64,000 nucleotides of DNA from Temperatibacter sp965603205 (GTDB lineage Bacteria > Pseudomonadota > Alphaproteobacteria > Sphingomonadales > Kordiimonadaceae). The stretch is taken from assembly GCA_965603205.1 (NCBI GenBank), contig CBFDCC010000010.1, forward strand, positions 32,206 to 96,205, in the 5' to 3' direction. The notes below the pieces were generated by a model that worked only from the letters and a program-made list of their open reading frames with translations, ran no database searches and was not told where the DNA came from. This document shows, one piece after another, positions 44,638 through 53,605 of the stretch (position 1 is its first letter; every line of letters starts with the position of its first letter). The translations under genes were made by a program, and so were the position numbers.

Positions 44638-45126
44638 ATGGCTGCGCCTAGAAATGTTACAACAGGAACAAAGGTTCGCATCGCTGCGGATAACCGTAAG
44701 GCGCGCCATTTATATTTTATAGAAGACACATTTGAGGCTGGCATCGTACTGGAAGGGACTGAGGTAAAATCTCTTCGCGATGGCAAAGCTAATATCCAAG
44801 AATCTTACGCTGAGGAAAAAGACGGAGAACTATGGCTTATCAATGCTTATATTCCCGAATTTACGCATGGAAACCGTTATAACCATGCTCCGCGCAGGCC
44901 GCGTAAGTTACTGATGAAAAAGAAACAAATTGGTAAATTAGGCGGAGCTATACAGCGTGAGGGGAAGACATTAATCCCCATGTGTATCTATTTCAACGAA
45001 GAAGGCCGCGCTAAAATAGAGATAGGTCTAGCTAAGGGTAAAAAGGGCCATGATAAACGGGAAAGTGAAAAGCAACGAGATTGGGAGCGCCAAAAAGGGC
45101 GTATCATGAAAGAGTTCAATAATTAG
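44638..45126 (+). CDS. smpB: SsrA-binding protein SmpB
   Basis: 162 residues from the ATG at 44638 (a TTG at 44632 is possible). Family segments: NRKARHLYFIEDTFEAGIVLEGTEVKSLR, NAYIPEFTHGNRYNHAPRRPRKLLMKK and the C-terminal tail GKKGHDKRESEKQRDWERQKGRIMKEF. SmpB binds tmRNA and rescues stalled ribosomes by trans-translation. The tmRNA gene itself was not recognised in the window. It is coupled closely to dapA. Confidence 0.97.
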   Translation: MAAPRNVTTGTKVRIAADNRKARHLYFIEDTFEAGIVLEGTEVKSLRDGKANIQESYAEEKDGELWLINAYIPEFTHGNRYNHAPRRPRKLLMKKKQIGKLGGAIQREGKTLIPMCIYFNEEGRAKIEIGLAKGKKGHDKRESEKQRDWERQKGRIMKEFNN

Positions 45127-45249
45127 TTTTACTTTTCGCGTTATCAAGAAAAACTCAGCCTATGGTGCAAATAGATGCTTGCCATACTTAAAACATATGC
45201 TACCAATTAGACCGTACAGTATTTAACATGTCTTAATTAAGGTGAAGTC

Positions 45250-45408
45250 GTGCAACAAAAACGCACAAAAGCAAAAGCAATCGCAATTTCAGCTAAGGCT
45301 AGAGAAGCCAAGGCGCACGCATATTTGCGTCTACATCTAATTGCTGGTTCTGCTCTGTTGCTGACTACTCTTCTCCTGCTGGGATCTGGCCGACTAATAG
45401 GCCCTTAA
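45250..45408 (+). CDS. small membrane protein of 52 residues
   Basis: A GTG at 45250 with AAGG seven bases upstream opens 52 codons ending at TAA (45406-45408). The protein has a strongly basic, Ala-rich N-terminus (QQKRTKAKAIAISAKAREAK), then a hydrophobic helix (LIAGSALLLTTLLLLGSG) and a short end, RLIGP. The regular basic-then-hydrophobic layout and the good ribosome binding site support a real small single-pass membrane protein. It lies between smpB and leuA in an otherwise empty 420-base stretch. No family is recognised; it could be an unassigned alphaproteobacterial small protein. Confidence 0.55.
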   Translation: MQQKRTKAKAIAISAKAREAKAHAYLRLHLIAGSALLLTTLLLLGSGRLIGP

Positions 45409-45503
45409 GCATTCAGGCACGCTGCATTATTGCAAGCGGGTGTTTAGGGGAAAGGCCAATACGAGACGAATTTCAATATATTATGAAAATAAAAGTCCAT
45501 GTT

Positions 45504-45520
45504 CTGGTATGGTATACCAG
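45504..45520. promoter_or_regulatory. palindrome before leuA
   Basis: CTGGTAT-GGT-ATACCAG (45504-45520) is a perfect 7-bp inverted repeat that contains the exact palindrome TGGTATACCA. It lies 26 bases before the leuA start and overlaps its leader, so it may be an operator or a small hairpin. Binding is inferred. Confidence 0.35.
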
Positions 45521-45546
45521 CGATGGCAGTTAAATGGATTAAGACC

Positions 45547-47085
45547 ATGACAAATACAGATCGAGTTATTATTTTTGACACCACTTTGCGCGATGGCGAA
45601 CAATCACCAGGTGCGTCAATGACCCTTGATGAAAAAGTACGTATTGCAGATACGCTAGAATCTATGGGCGTTGATGTTATCGAGGCAGGTTTTGCAATTG
45701 CCTCTAATGGTGACTTTGAATGCGTACAAACAATCGCAAACCGTATTAAGGATAGCACAATTTGCTCACTCGCTAGAGCCGCAATCGGTGATATTGACCG
45801 TGCTGGTGAGGCTATAAAAGGCGCTAACCGTGGCCGTATCCACACCTTCATCGCTACGTCACCACTGCACATGAAAGTTAAGCTAAATATGACACCAGAA
45901 GAGGTGTTAGAGGCTATTCAGTCATCGGTATCACACGCACGTGGCCTTGTTGATGATGTGGAATGGTCAGCTGAAGACGCAACGCGCACTGAGATCGATT
46001 TCTTATGCCGTGCTATAGATACGGCGATCAAGGCTGGTGCAACTACAATTAATCTTCCAGATACAGTTGGATATGCTACGCCTGCTGAATATGCAGCGAT
46101 GTTCCGTACCGTTATTGAGCGTGTAACAAACGCGGATAAGGCAATATTTTCAACGCATTGCCACAATGACTTAGGACTTGCAGTGGCTAACTCACTAGCT
46201 GGTGTCGCCGCTGGTGCGCGTCAAGTTGAATGTACCATCAATGGTATTGGCGAGCGGGCTGGTAATGCGGCTATGGAAGAGATCGTTATGGCGCTTAAAA
46301 CCCGTGGTGACGCTTTGCCATATAATACTGGTATTATTAGTAAAGAGATCATGAAAGCCAGTAAGTTAGTGTCAACGGTCACGGGTTTTAACGTGCAAAA
46401 TAACAAGGCCATCGTAGGCAAAAACGCCTTTGCTCATGAAAGTGGTATTCACCAAGATGGTATGCTTAAAAATGCTGAAACATATGAAATTATGACACCT
46501 GAAAGCGTTGGTGTTCTTGAGAGCAAGCTTGTGATGGGTAAGCACTCGGGTCGTCATGCATTTGCCGATAAATTAAAAGAGTTAGGCTATGAACTTGGTG
46601 ATAACGCCTTTAAGGAATGTTTTAAGCGTTTTAAGGAATTAGGCGACCGCAAGAAAAATATATATGATGAAGATATTATAGCGCTTGTTGATGATGAAGT
46701 GGCGACTTCTGAAAATTTAATTCAAGTGGTGTCGCTTAATACGCATTCTTCCAGCAATGGTAAGGCCATATCGGATATTACCCTAAATGTGGATGGTGAA
46801 GAGAAGTCAGTTGTTGTATACGGAGAAGGTCCCGTTGATGCTGCCTTTAATGCCATTAAGCAGATTATCGGTCTTGACCCACATCTTCAACTATTCCAAG
46901 TCCATGCGGTAACACAAGGGACTGACGCTCAGGCAGAATGTACTGTGCGTCTAGAAGAAGATGGTCGTACAGTGAACGGGCAGGGTGCCCACGAGGATAC
47001 TATCACAGCAGCGGCTAAGGCCTATGTATCTGCGGCAAATAAGTTAATGGTTAAGCGACAGAAAACAGCGTTAAAAGCTGTTTGA
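45547..47085 (+). CDS. leuA: 2-isopropylmalate synthase
   Basis: 512 residues from the ATG at 45547 (MTNTDRVIIFDTTLRDGEQSPG); longer frames from 45499 or 45523 add residues not seen in the family. The TIM-barrel metal-binding motif FSTHCHNDLGLAVANSLAG and GERAGNAAMEE are present. The C-terminal regulatory domain (about residues 390-500) should bind leucine for feedback inhibition. It condenses acetyl-CoA and 2-ketoisovalerate, the first step of leucine synthesis. No leader peptide rich in Leu codons was seen. A palindrome precedes the start and a terminator follows. Confidence 0.96.
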   Translation: MTNTDRVIIFDTTLRDGEQSPGASMTLDEKVRIADTLESMGVDVIEAGFAIASNGDFECVQTIANRIKDSTICSLARAAIGDIDRAGEAIKGANRGRIHTFIATSPLHMKVKLNMTPEEVLEAIQSSVSHARGLVDDVEWSAEDATRTEIDFLCRAIDTAIKAGATTINLPDTVGYATPAEYAAMFRTVIERVTNADKAIFSTHCHNDLGLAVANSLAGVAAGARQVECTINGIGERAGNAAMEEIVMALKTRGDALPYNTGIISKEIMKASKLVSTVTGFNVQNNKAIVGKNAFAHESGIHQDGMLKNAETYEIMTPESVGVLESKLVMGKHSGRHAFADKLKELGYELGDNAFKECFKRFKELGDRKKNIYDEDIIALVDDEVATSENLIQVVSLNTHSSSNGKAISDITLNVDGEEKSVVVYGEGPVDAAFNAIKQIIGLDPHLQLFQVHAVTQGTDAQAECTVRLEEDGRTVNGQGAHEDTITAAAKAYVSAANKLMVKRQKTALKAV

Positions 47086-47113
47086 GTAAGTAGTTTTGAT
47101 TGTGTCGATAAAG

Positions 47114-47138
47114 AGCCAGTGTTCGCGCTGGCTTTTTT
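47114..47138 (+). terminator. terminator of leuA
   Basis: AGCCAG (47114-47119) pairs with CTGGCT (47128-47133), extended by two further pairs to a TTCG tetraloop, followed by a run of T. Confidence 0.9.
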
Positions 47139-47239
47139 ATTGTGAATTCAAATATCCCCTCATAATAAAGTTTTGGGTAATCTCGTTGCTCCAATGTCTT
47201 GGTTATTATCTCTTTGATTCACGTCAGGTCTTGTATCAA

Positions 47240-47274
47240 ATTATGTAAATTTCATTGGCTAAATTTTACATAAT
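47240..47274. promoter_or_regulatory. palindrome in the mreB upstream region; gap 47086-47438
   Basis: ATTATGTAAA (47240-47249) and TTTACATAAT (47265-47274) form a perfect 10-bp inverted repeat with a 15-base spacer, 15 bases before the predicted mreB -35 box. It may be an operator. Apart from this, the leuA terminator and the promoter, I see nothing else in the 353-base gap. Confidence 0.4.
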
Positions 47275-47288
47275 AAGTCCAGTTTGTT

Positions 47289-47316
47289 TTGAAAAACCTT
47301 AAATGAGTCATAATAT
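47289..47316 (+). promoter_or_regulatory. probable sigma-70 promoter of the mre operon
   Basis: TTGAAA (47289-47294) and TAATAT (47311-47316) are 16 bases apart, 123 bases before mreB. The boxes are near consensus. It would serve mreB and probably the genes behind it. Confidence 0.5.
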
Positions 47317-47438
47317 AACAATAGAAGACTTGTAACGCAGACAGAAAAGCCTCATAACCAATTAAACGAATCTCTCATACTTCTCTATTTGGGATATTGG
47401 GGGCAATGATTAACAATATAAATGAATGAGGCCTTTAG

Positions 47439-48473
47439 ATGCTATCTAAGCTACTAGGTATGTTTTCAAGTGATATGGCGATTGATTTAGGAACCGCTAA
47501 CACACTGGTATATGTAAAAGGACGCGGTATTGTTCTTAATGAACCTTCCGTTGTTGCCATGAAAATTGAAGATGGTCGATCAAAGGTATTAGCCGTTGGT
47601 GATGAAGCTAAGTTAATGCTAGGTCGTACACCGGGTAATATTCAGGCAATACGCCCACTAAGAGATGGTGTGATTGCGGACTTTACAGTTGCAGAGCATA
47701 TGATTAAGCACTTTATTCAAAAAGTTCATAATCGTTCATTCGCCAGTCCTCAGGTGGTGATTTGTGTGCCATCAGGTTCAACAGCTGTTGAGCGTAAAGC
47801 TATTCAAGAATCTGCAGAGCAAGCTGGCGCACGCAAGGTTTACCTTATTGATGAGCCGATGGCGGCTGCTATTGGTGCAGGACTACCCGTGACAGAACCT
47901 GCTGGTTCTATGGTTGTTGATATTGGTGGTGGTACTACAGAGGTAGCCGTTTTATCCCTTGCTGGTATTGTTTATGCAACATCAGTTCGCGTTGGTGGTG
48001 ATAAGATGGATGAGGCGTTAATTAGTTATATCCGCCGCAATCACAATCTACTTATTGGTGAAGCCACAGCTGAGCGTATCAAAAAAGAAATAGGTACAGC
48101 GTTGATGCCAGAAGATGGTGTTGGTGAAAGTATGATGATCAAGGGTCGCGATCTGATGAACGGCGTACCTAAAGAATTAGAAATCAATCAGTCACAAGTT
48201 GCCGAGGCACTATCAGAGCCAGTTTCAGCTATTGTTGAAGGTGTTAAAGTTGCGCTAGAGCAAACCGCACCAGAACTTGCTGCTGATATCGTTGATCGTG
48301 GTATTGTTATGACTGGCGGCGGCGGATTACTTGGTGATCTTGATACTGTTATCCGTAATGCTACAGGCCTGCCTGTGTCAGTAGCGGAAGAGGCGCTAAC
48401 ATGTGTGGCAATCGGTACTGGTCGTGCAATGGAAGATGAGTATCTGCGTCCTGTATTAACTGAAGGTTATTAA
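47439..48473 (+). CDS. mreB: rod shape-determining protein MreB
   Basis: 344 residues. Actin-fold ATPase motifs: MAIDLGTANTLVYVKGRGIVLNEPS (phosphate 1), VPSGSTAVERKAIQESAEQAGARKVYLIDEPMAAAIGAG (connect 1), VVDIGGGTTEVAVLSL (phosphate 2) and GIVMTGGGGLLGDLD (adenosine motif). It forms membrane-associated filaments that guide lateral wall synthesis. It is first in mreB-mreC-mreD-mrdA-rodA. The 74-base gap to mreC is the largest in the cluster. Confidence 0.98.
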   Translation: MLSKLLGMFSSDMAIDLGTANTLVYVKGRGIVLNEPSVVAMKIEDGRSKVLAVGDEAKLMLGRTPGNIQAIRPLRDGVIADFTVAEHMIKHFIQKVHNRSFASPQVVICVPSGSTAVERKAIQESAEQAGARKVYLIDEPMAAAIGAGLPVTEPAGSMVVDIGGGTTEVAVLSLAGIVYATSVRVGGDKMDEALISYIRRNHNLLIGEATAERIKKEIGTALMPEDGVGESMMIKGRDLMNGVPKELEINQSQVAEALSEPVSAIVEGVKVALEQTAPELAADIVDRGIVMTGGGGLLGDLDTVIRNATGLPVSVAEEALTCVAIGTGRAMEDEYLRPVLTEGY

Positions 48474-48547
48474 AATCATTTAAAAATAGGATAAGCACCA
48501 TATATTTGTAAAGTGCTTTCCTGTGAGAACTCGGAGAAAAGGGTCTC

Positions 48548-49438
48548 GTGAATAGGCAGCCAATAGCATCGTCAGGCTACGATAGAGCTCATCAGGTTAG
48601 CCGTGGGCATGGGTCTGCATATATTTATATTGTTATTGCCCTCATAGCCCTTACTTTAGAATCTATTAATCATGATTTCCCATCTAAGGCACGTACATTA
48701 GCCTCTGATATAGTAATGCCGGTATTGACGCTTTTAGAAAAACCAGTTCGAGGTACACAGGATGGTCTAGAACGCCTTGCAGGTGTTTCTGATATTTATC
48801 AAGAAAATCAACGCCTGCATGATGAAAATGATCAGTTGCGTCGCTGGCGTGAAGCTGCAACTCAGTTGATGCGCGAAAATGAACAGCTGCGTAGTATGCT
48901 AAAAGTACCAGGGCGTGAGACTCCTATTGCAGCTACAGCCCGCGTCATTGGTGTTGGTGGTGGGGCTTTTGAGCGTAATTTTCTTTTGAATGTAGGCAGT
49001 AGTGATGGGGTGAAAGTATCGCAACCTGTTGTAGATTCACGTGGTTTGATTGGTCGTATACATGAGGTTGGTTTCTTGTCTTCACGTGTGTTGTTGGTAA
49101 CAGATTTAAATAGCCGTATTCCTGTACGTATCGAGCGTACGGGGGCATTAGCTATTGCAGAGGGCCAAAATGAAGACCAAATTAGATTGAGGTTTTTACC
49201 AGCTGATACACAAGTGGTTGTGGGAGATGTTGTTTTAACCTCTGGTCATGGAGGAATGTTCCCCCAAGATCTACCTGTAGCGCGAGTTGTGCAGGTAGAT
49301 AGGGATCAAACATTATTGCAACCCGTTGGAATGTTTAGTAAAATTGACCGTGTGCGTGTTATGGACTATAATCCGTTAGATCGTGAAAATCCAGTGAAAT
49401 TTGATCAGGTCTCACCTGATGCAGTAGAAGGGCAATAG
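48548..49438 (+). CDS. mreC: rod shape-determining protein MreC
   Basis: 296 residues from a GTG (48548); GGAGAAAAGGG lies before it. One N-terminal membrane helix (about residues 23-36) is followed by a coiled coil (DIYQENQRLHDENDQLRRWREAATQLMRENEQL) and two beta-barrel lobes (VIGVGGGAFERNFLLNVGSS, FPQDLPVARVVQV). MreC is the periplasmic scaffold linking MreB to PBP2 and RodA. mreD follows two bases after the stop. Confidence 0.96.
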   Translation: MNRQPIASSGYDRAHQVSRGHGSAYIYIVIALIALTLESINHDFPSKARTLASDIVMPVLTLLEKPVRGTQDGLERLAGVSDIYQENQRLHDENDQLRRWREAATQLMRENEQLRSMLKVPGRETPIAATARVIGVGGGAFERNFLLNVGSSDGVKVSQPVVDSRGLIGRIHEVGFLSSRVLLVTDLNSRIPVRIERTGALAIAEGQNEDQIRLRFLPADTQVVVGDVVLTSGHGGMFPQDLPVARVVQVDRDQTLLQPVGMFSKIDRVRVMDYNPLDRENPVKFDQVSPDAVEGQ

Positions 49439-49440
49439 GT

Positions 49441-49947
49441 ATGCGTCGTCCTACTATGACCCATTTCGGTATCGCAGGGTATTTACCACTTATTGTTGGC
49501 ATTATATTATCATCTTTGATGCTCTTGCCTATCGGTACTGGGGTCTCGACTATACCCATGCCTCATTTCGCATTGATGTGTGTATTTTATTGGAGTTGCT
49601 CACGGCCATTATTAATGCCTTATGGTGCGACGGCTATTATGGGATTTATTCTCGATTTATGGCTAGAGGTTCCTCTTGGGCTTAATGTTCTTATACTAGT
49701 GCTGGCTCGTTTATTTGTAATGAACCAAATTAAATACTTTAATGGGAAATCACTATTGGTTTATATGGGGGTTTTTAGTGTGATGTGTAGTGGGTTATTT
49801 GCACTGATGTGGGTTATCACTAGCATAATTAAAGGCCAATTTATGCCACTTGAGCCTATGTTTTATCAATTGCTCTTAACGCTCTTGCTCTATCCTGTCG
49901 TTGGGTTTGCTCTAGGTCGCGTTAGACGTTCGTTTCTTAGTCAGTAG
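49441..49947 (+). CDS. mreD: rod shape-determining protein MreD
   Basis: 168 residues with about five membrane helices, very few charges in them, and the family pattern PHFALMCVFYWSCSRP, ATAIMGFILDLWLEVPLGLN and FYQLLLTLLLYPVVGFALGRVRR. MreD completes the inner-membrane elongasome with MreC. It begins two bases after mreC and ends nine bases before mrdA, so all belong to one transcript. Confidence 0.94.
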   Translation: MRRPTMTHFGIAGYLPLIVGIILSSLMLLPIGTGVSTIPMPHFALMCVFYWSCSRPLLMPYGATAIMGFILDLWLEVPLGLNVLILVLARLFVMNQIKYFNGKSLLVYMGVFSVMCSGLFALMWVITSIIKGQFMPLEPMFYQLLLTLLLYPVVGFALGRVRRSFLSQ

Positions 49948-49956
49948 GAGTAAATT

Positions 49957-51873
49957 ATGGTTCGTGAAGGTATTAGATACCAAATCTTTTCGCGTCGGGC
50001 CATTATGCTTGCTGGCATGCAGGGTTTATTGCTAACAGGCCTTGGTGGTCGATTATATTATCTGTCTGTTATAAAAGGAGAATCCTACAAACTTCGCGCT
50101 GATAAAAACCGTATTTCACTTAGGCTTATACCGCCTGTACGCGGTGAAATTTTCGATAGGGTTGGCTATAAGATTGCGACAAACCGCCAAGATTTCCGCG
50201 TGTTTCTTATACCTGAAGAAGCTGAGGACTTTGTAACAGTTTTAAAGCGTGTTGGCACCATTGTTAATCTCAGTAATCGCCAAATTCAGCGAATTCAAAA
50301 GAAAATTAGACGCCAAAGAAAATTTGTCCCCATTACTGTAGCTCAACAGCTGGATTGGGAGACCTTTTCTCGTGTAAATGTGCTCTCACCTGATTTGCCA
50401 GGTGTTCTGCCTGATGCTGGTATGACACGCTTTTATCCAGAAGGCACCAGTGCAGCCCATATTTTAGGTTATGTAGGCTCACCTGCTGAATCTGATATGG
50501 ATAATGACCCATTGCTGCAGTTGCCAGGATTTAAGGTAGGGCGTGAGGGGCTTGAAAAACGTTTTGAGACTAATTTACGTGGTGGTGCTGGTACACGCCG
50601 TGTTGAGGTCAATGCGGTTGGCCGCCAGATACGCGAGCTAAAACCGCGACAAGACGCTATAAATGGTACACCATTACAGCTCGCACTGGATATGGATTTA
50701 CAAAGATTTGCAGCTTCGCGGCTGGGCGAAGAAGCCGCTGCAGCCGTGGTTATTGATATTAAAAGTGGTGAATTATTATCGCTTGCCTCGACACCCGCAT
50801 ATGATCCTAATGATTTTAATTTGGGGATGAGTATTGAAAATTGGAATGCGCTTTTAAATGATCCTAGAAAGCCACTGATTAATAAATGCTTGTCAGGCCA
50901 ATATCCACCGGCCTCTACTTTTAAGATGATTGTTGCCCTCACAGCGCTGGAGCAGGGTATAGCAGTGCCGGAGACAGCACATACATGTCGTGGAAAGCAT
51001 TATTTTGGGGATCGTACTTACCACTGCTGGGAGCGCCGCGGGCATGGCAAACTAATATTAAATGAGGCTATTTCTCGGAGTTGCGATATTTACTTTTATA
51101 AATTAGCTGAAAAAATGAGTATAGATGATCTGGCTGCTACTGCTCGAAAATTTGGCTTAGGTGAGGCTTTTGATATTGGAATTGATGGTCAATCAAAAGG
51201 GCTTGTTCCGACGACGGAGTGGAAAAAAAGAACTCAGAATGCATCATGGAATCGCGGCGAAACTCTGAATGTGTCAATCGGACAAGGTGCCCTGCTTGCT
51301 ACGCCACTTCAATTAGCGGTTATGACAGCACGTATCGCAAGCGGCAGAGCTGTAGAGCCTAGTTTAGTTCTAAAAGTAGGTGATAAACCCCACAATCAAA
51401 GAGAATTATACCCCCAGCTTGATGTTAGTCCGCTTTATTTACGAGAGTTGCGCCGTGGTATGGAAACAGTAATGAGGCCTGGTGGTACAGCCTATAAACC
51501 GCGCAAAAGAAAGCTAGCAAAGCTCGCAGGCAAAACAGGTACGGCGCAGGTGCGGCGGATCACAATGGATGAGCGTGAAGGTGGTGTCGTTAAAAATAAG
51601 GACTTGCCTTGGAATGAGAGAGATCATGCATTGTTTGTGGGATATGCACCAGTAGACGACCCTCAAGTAGCTGTAGCCGTTCTTGTACAACATGGAGGGG
51701 GTGGTTCAAAAGTAGCAGCACCAATTGCCAGGGACCTGATAGATAGAGCATTAGACAATCGAAAAGCAGATAATTACCAACTTTTTGACCCAAGAATTGA
51801 AGAGAATATTGATAGCACAGATGATGATGACGCTAATAATGCATTAAACCAAAAGGAGGGCAAAGATGGGTAG
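49957..51873 (+). CDS. mrdA: penicillin-binding protein 2 (MrdA)
   Basis: 638 residues. An N-terminal anchor helix (about 14-32, MLAGMQGLLLTGLGGRLYYL) is followed by a pedestal domain (GEIFDRVGYKIATNRQDFRV) and a transpeptidase domain. Active-site motifs: STFK (SGQYPPASTFKMI, catalytic Ser in SxxK), SCD (SRSCDIYFY, SxN position) and KTGT (LAGKTGTAQVRR). It crosslinks peptidoglycan during elongation and is the target of mecillinam-like drugs. The 3' end overlaps rodA by eight bases. AGGAG precedes the ATG. Confidence 0.97.
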   Translation: MVREGIRYQIFSRRAIMLAGMQGLLLTGLGGRLYYLSVIKGESYKLRADKNRISLRLIPPVRGEIFDRVGYKIATNRQDFRVFLIPEEAEDFVTVLKRVGTIVNLSNRQIQRIQKKIRRQRKFVPITVAQQLDWETFSRVNVLSPDLPGVLPDAGMTRFYPEGTSAAHILGYVGSPAESDMDNDPLLQLPGFKVGREGLEKRFETNLRGGAGTRRVEVNAVGRQIRELKPRQDAINGTPLQLALDMDLQRFAASRLGEEAAAAVVIDIKSGELLSLASTPAYDPNDFNLGMSIENWNALLNDPRKPLINKCLSGQYPPASTFKMIVALTALEQGIAVPETAHTCRGKHYFGDRTYHCWERRGHGKLILNEAISRSCDIYFYKLAEKMSIDDLAATARKFGLGEAFDIGIDGQSKGLVPTTEWKKRTQNASWNRGETLNVSIGQGALLATPLQLAVMTARIASGRAVEPSLVLKVGDKPHNQRELYPQLDVSPLYLRELRRGMETVMRPGGTAYKPRKRKLAKLAGKTGTAQVRRITMDEREGGVVKNKDLPWNERDHALFVGYAPVDDPQVAVAVLVQHGGGGSKVAAPIARDLIDRALDNRKADNYQLFDPRIEENIDSTDDDDANNALNQKEGKDG

Positions 51874-53020
51874 TTCTCGTATGTTTGGACCCAGAAAGCT
51901 TGACCAGACTTGGTGGCGAAGGCTGGTAACATTAAATTGGTTCATGGTACTGATTACCATCGGTATTGCCGCTGTTGGCGCGGCGATGCTATATTCTGTG
52001 GCGGGCGGCAATTGGGCGCCTTGGGCAGAAAAGCAAACAATAAGATTCGCTTTTGGCCTAGTATTGATGATTATAATTGCGGTGACGGATATCCGCGTGT
52101 GGATGGCGTTATCTTATCCCGCTTGGATCGTAGGCATGGGGTTGTTGATTGCTGTTGTTTTTGTCGGCGACGTAGGTATGGGTGGTAAACGCTGGTTAGA
52201 TATTGGTTTTCTAAGACTGCAGCCATCTGAACTTATGAAAATTACAGTTGTTATGGCACTTGCGCGATATTTTCACGGCCAGCAATATTATGAAATTCGC
52301 CGTGTGAGAACGCTTATTATACCTTTAATCTTGATTATAGCCCCGATGCTACTTGTGGTGCGCCAACCTGATCTAGGAACAGGTTTAATGATACTGCTGG
52401 GCGGTATAATGGTTATATTTCTTGCAGGAGCCCCGCGTTGGATTTTTTGGACTGGTGGGCTGGGCGTTGTAGCAGCACTACCTATTGCTTGGCAATTTAT
52501 GCGTTCCTATCAAAAAGGGCGTGTTATGACGTTTCTTAATCCAGAATCCGATCCATTAGGTGCTGGTTATCAAATCACCCAGTCAAAAATTGCGCTAGGC
52601 TCAGGTGGATTGTCAGGAAAGGGTTTCCTTGAGGGAACCCAGAGCCATTTAAACTTTTTACCGGAAATGAAGACAGATTTCATTTTTACGGTACTGGCAG
52701 AGGAATTTGGTCTTATAGGTGGTGTTATATTATTAATTAGTTATTTTACTGTTTTGACCTATGGGGCGCTCATCGGTGTTGGGTGTCGTAATCAATTTGG
52801 TCGCATTCTGGCTAGCGGCCTCTCCTTTTCGCTCTTTTTATATGTACTAATTAATATCGGTATGGTCATGGGCTTAATGCCAGTGGTTGGTGTACCTTTG
52901 CCGCTAGTATCTTATGGCGGTTCGGCGATGTTAACTTGGATGATTGCTTATGGGCTAATTTTATCAGTTGCTACCAATAGGCATGTGACCTTAGCGCCCA
53001 GAGGAAGTGGTTTAGGGTAG
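51866..53020 (+). CDS. rodA: peptidoglycan glycosyltransferase RodA
   Basis: 384 residues. About ten membrane helices of the SEDS family, with VGDVGMGGKRWLDIGFLRLQPSELMK (conserved loop 2), VVRQPDLGTGLMILLG, LPEMKTDFIFTVLAEEFGLIGG and the C-terminal VGVPLPLVSYGGSAML. RodA polymerises glycan strands with MrdA. AAAGGAGG (inside mrdA) serves as ribosome binding site, so the two genes are coupled. A strong terminator follows. Confidence 0.97.
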   Translation: MGSSRMFGPRKLDQTWWRRLVTLNWFMVLITIGIAAVGAAMLYSVAGGNWAPWAEKQTIRFAFGLVLMIIIAVTDIRVWMALSYPAWIVGMGLLIAVVFVGDVGMGGKRWLDIGFLRLQPSELMKITVVMALARYFHGQQYYEIRRVRTLIIPLILIIAPMLLVVRQPDLGTGLMILLGGIMVIFLAGAPRWIFWTGGLGVVAALPIAWQFMRSYQKGRVMTFLNPESDPLGAGYQITQSKIALGSGGLSGKGFLEGTQSHLNFLPEMKTDFIFTVLAEEFGLIGGVILLISYFTVLTYGALIGVGCRNQFGRILASGLSFSLFLYVLINIGMVMGLMPVVGVPLPLVSYGGSAMLTWMIAYGLILSVATNRHVTLAPRGSGLG

Positions 53021-53052
53021 TAATAACAAGCGCTTAAACTATGACTGAAATA

Positions 53053-53086
53053 GGCTGTTATTCCAAATGGGATAATGGTCTTTTTT
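53053..53086 (+). terminator. terminator of the mre-rodA operon
   Basis: GGCTGTTATTCC (53053-53064) pairs with GGGATAATGGTC (53069-53080) over 12 bp including several G-U pairs, loop AAAT, followed by six T. Confidence 0.88.
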
Positions 53087-53144
53087 ATGAGTAAATATAA
53101 TAAAAATCTGATATGGTTATTTCAATAACTGACAGGAGTAGATT

Positions 53145-53528
53145 ATGCTAACTATTGATTCTGGTACTGTACAAAATTTAGTCGAATTAGCCCATGAAAT
53201 AGCAATTCAAGAGCAGCCTCAAGATGTTGAAAGCCATAATGGGTCGGCACTTGATAGTGAGGGTGATCTATATGAGTCACATGCGCATGACCCCATTGTT
53301 GAGCAGTTTAGAGGGGCTATTGACAATTTGAATGAAGATCAAGCATTTGATCTTGTAGTTTTAATGTGGATTGGCCGTGGCACTTATACTGTTGAAGAAT
53401 TTCAAGAGGCAAAGTCTGTTGCTAAGGCAGAAGCCACGCACGCAGTGTCTGATTATTTACTCAATACACCATTATTACCCGATTATCTTGAAGAAGGTTT
53501 AGAGATGGTGCGGGCAAAAACACAATAA
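53145..53528 (+). CDS. DUF3775 family protein
   Basis: 127 residues. The DUF3775 pattern is visible: an N-terminal VQNLVELAHEIAIQE, an acidic middle, then FRGAIDNLNEDQAFDLVVLMWIGRGTYTVEEFQEA and DYLLNTPLLPDYLEEGL. It is acidic and soluble, so probably cytoplasmic; the role is unknown. CAGGAG precedes the ATG. It sits alone between the rodA terminator and the Fur-like gene. Confidence 0.85.
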   Translation: MLTIDSGTVQNLVELAHEIAIQEQPQDVESHNGSALDSEGDLYESHAHDPIVEQFRGAIDNLNEDQAFDLVVLMWIGRGTYTVEEFQEAKSVAKAEATHAVSDYLLNTPLLPDYLEEGLEMVRAKTQ

Positions 53529-53605
53529 TGGTCTCATCTAATTGTGATTGATTTGTGGTAATCTTGTTATATAATAACAATCTAGTTTTACCTAAGGGGG
53601 TATTT

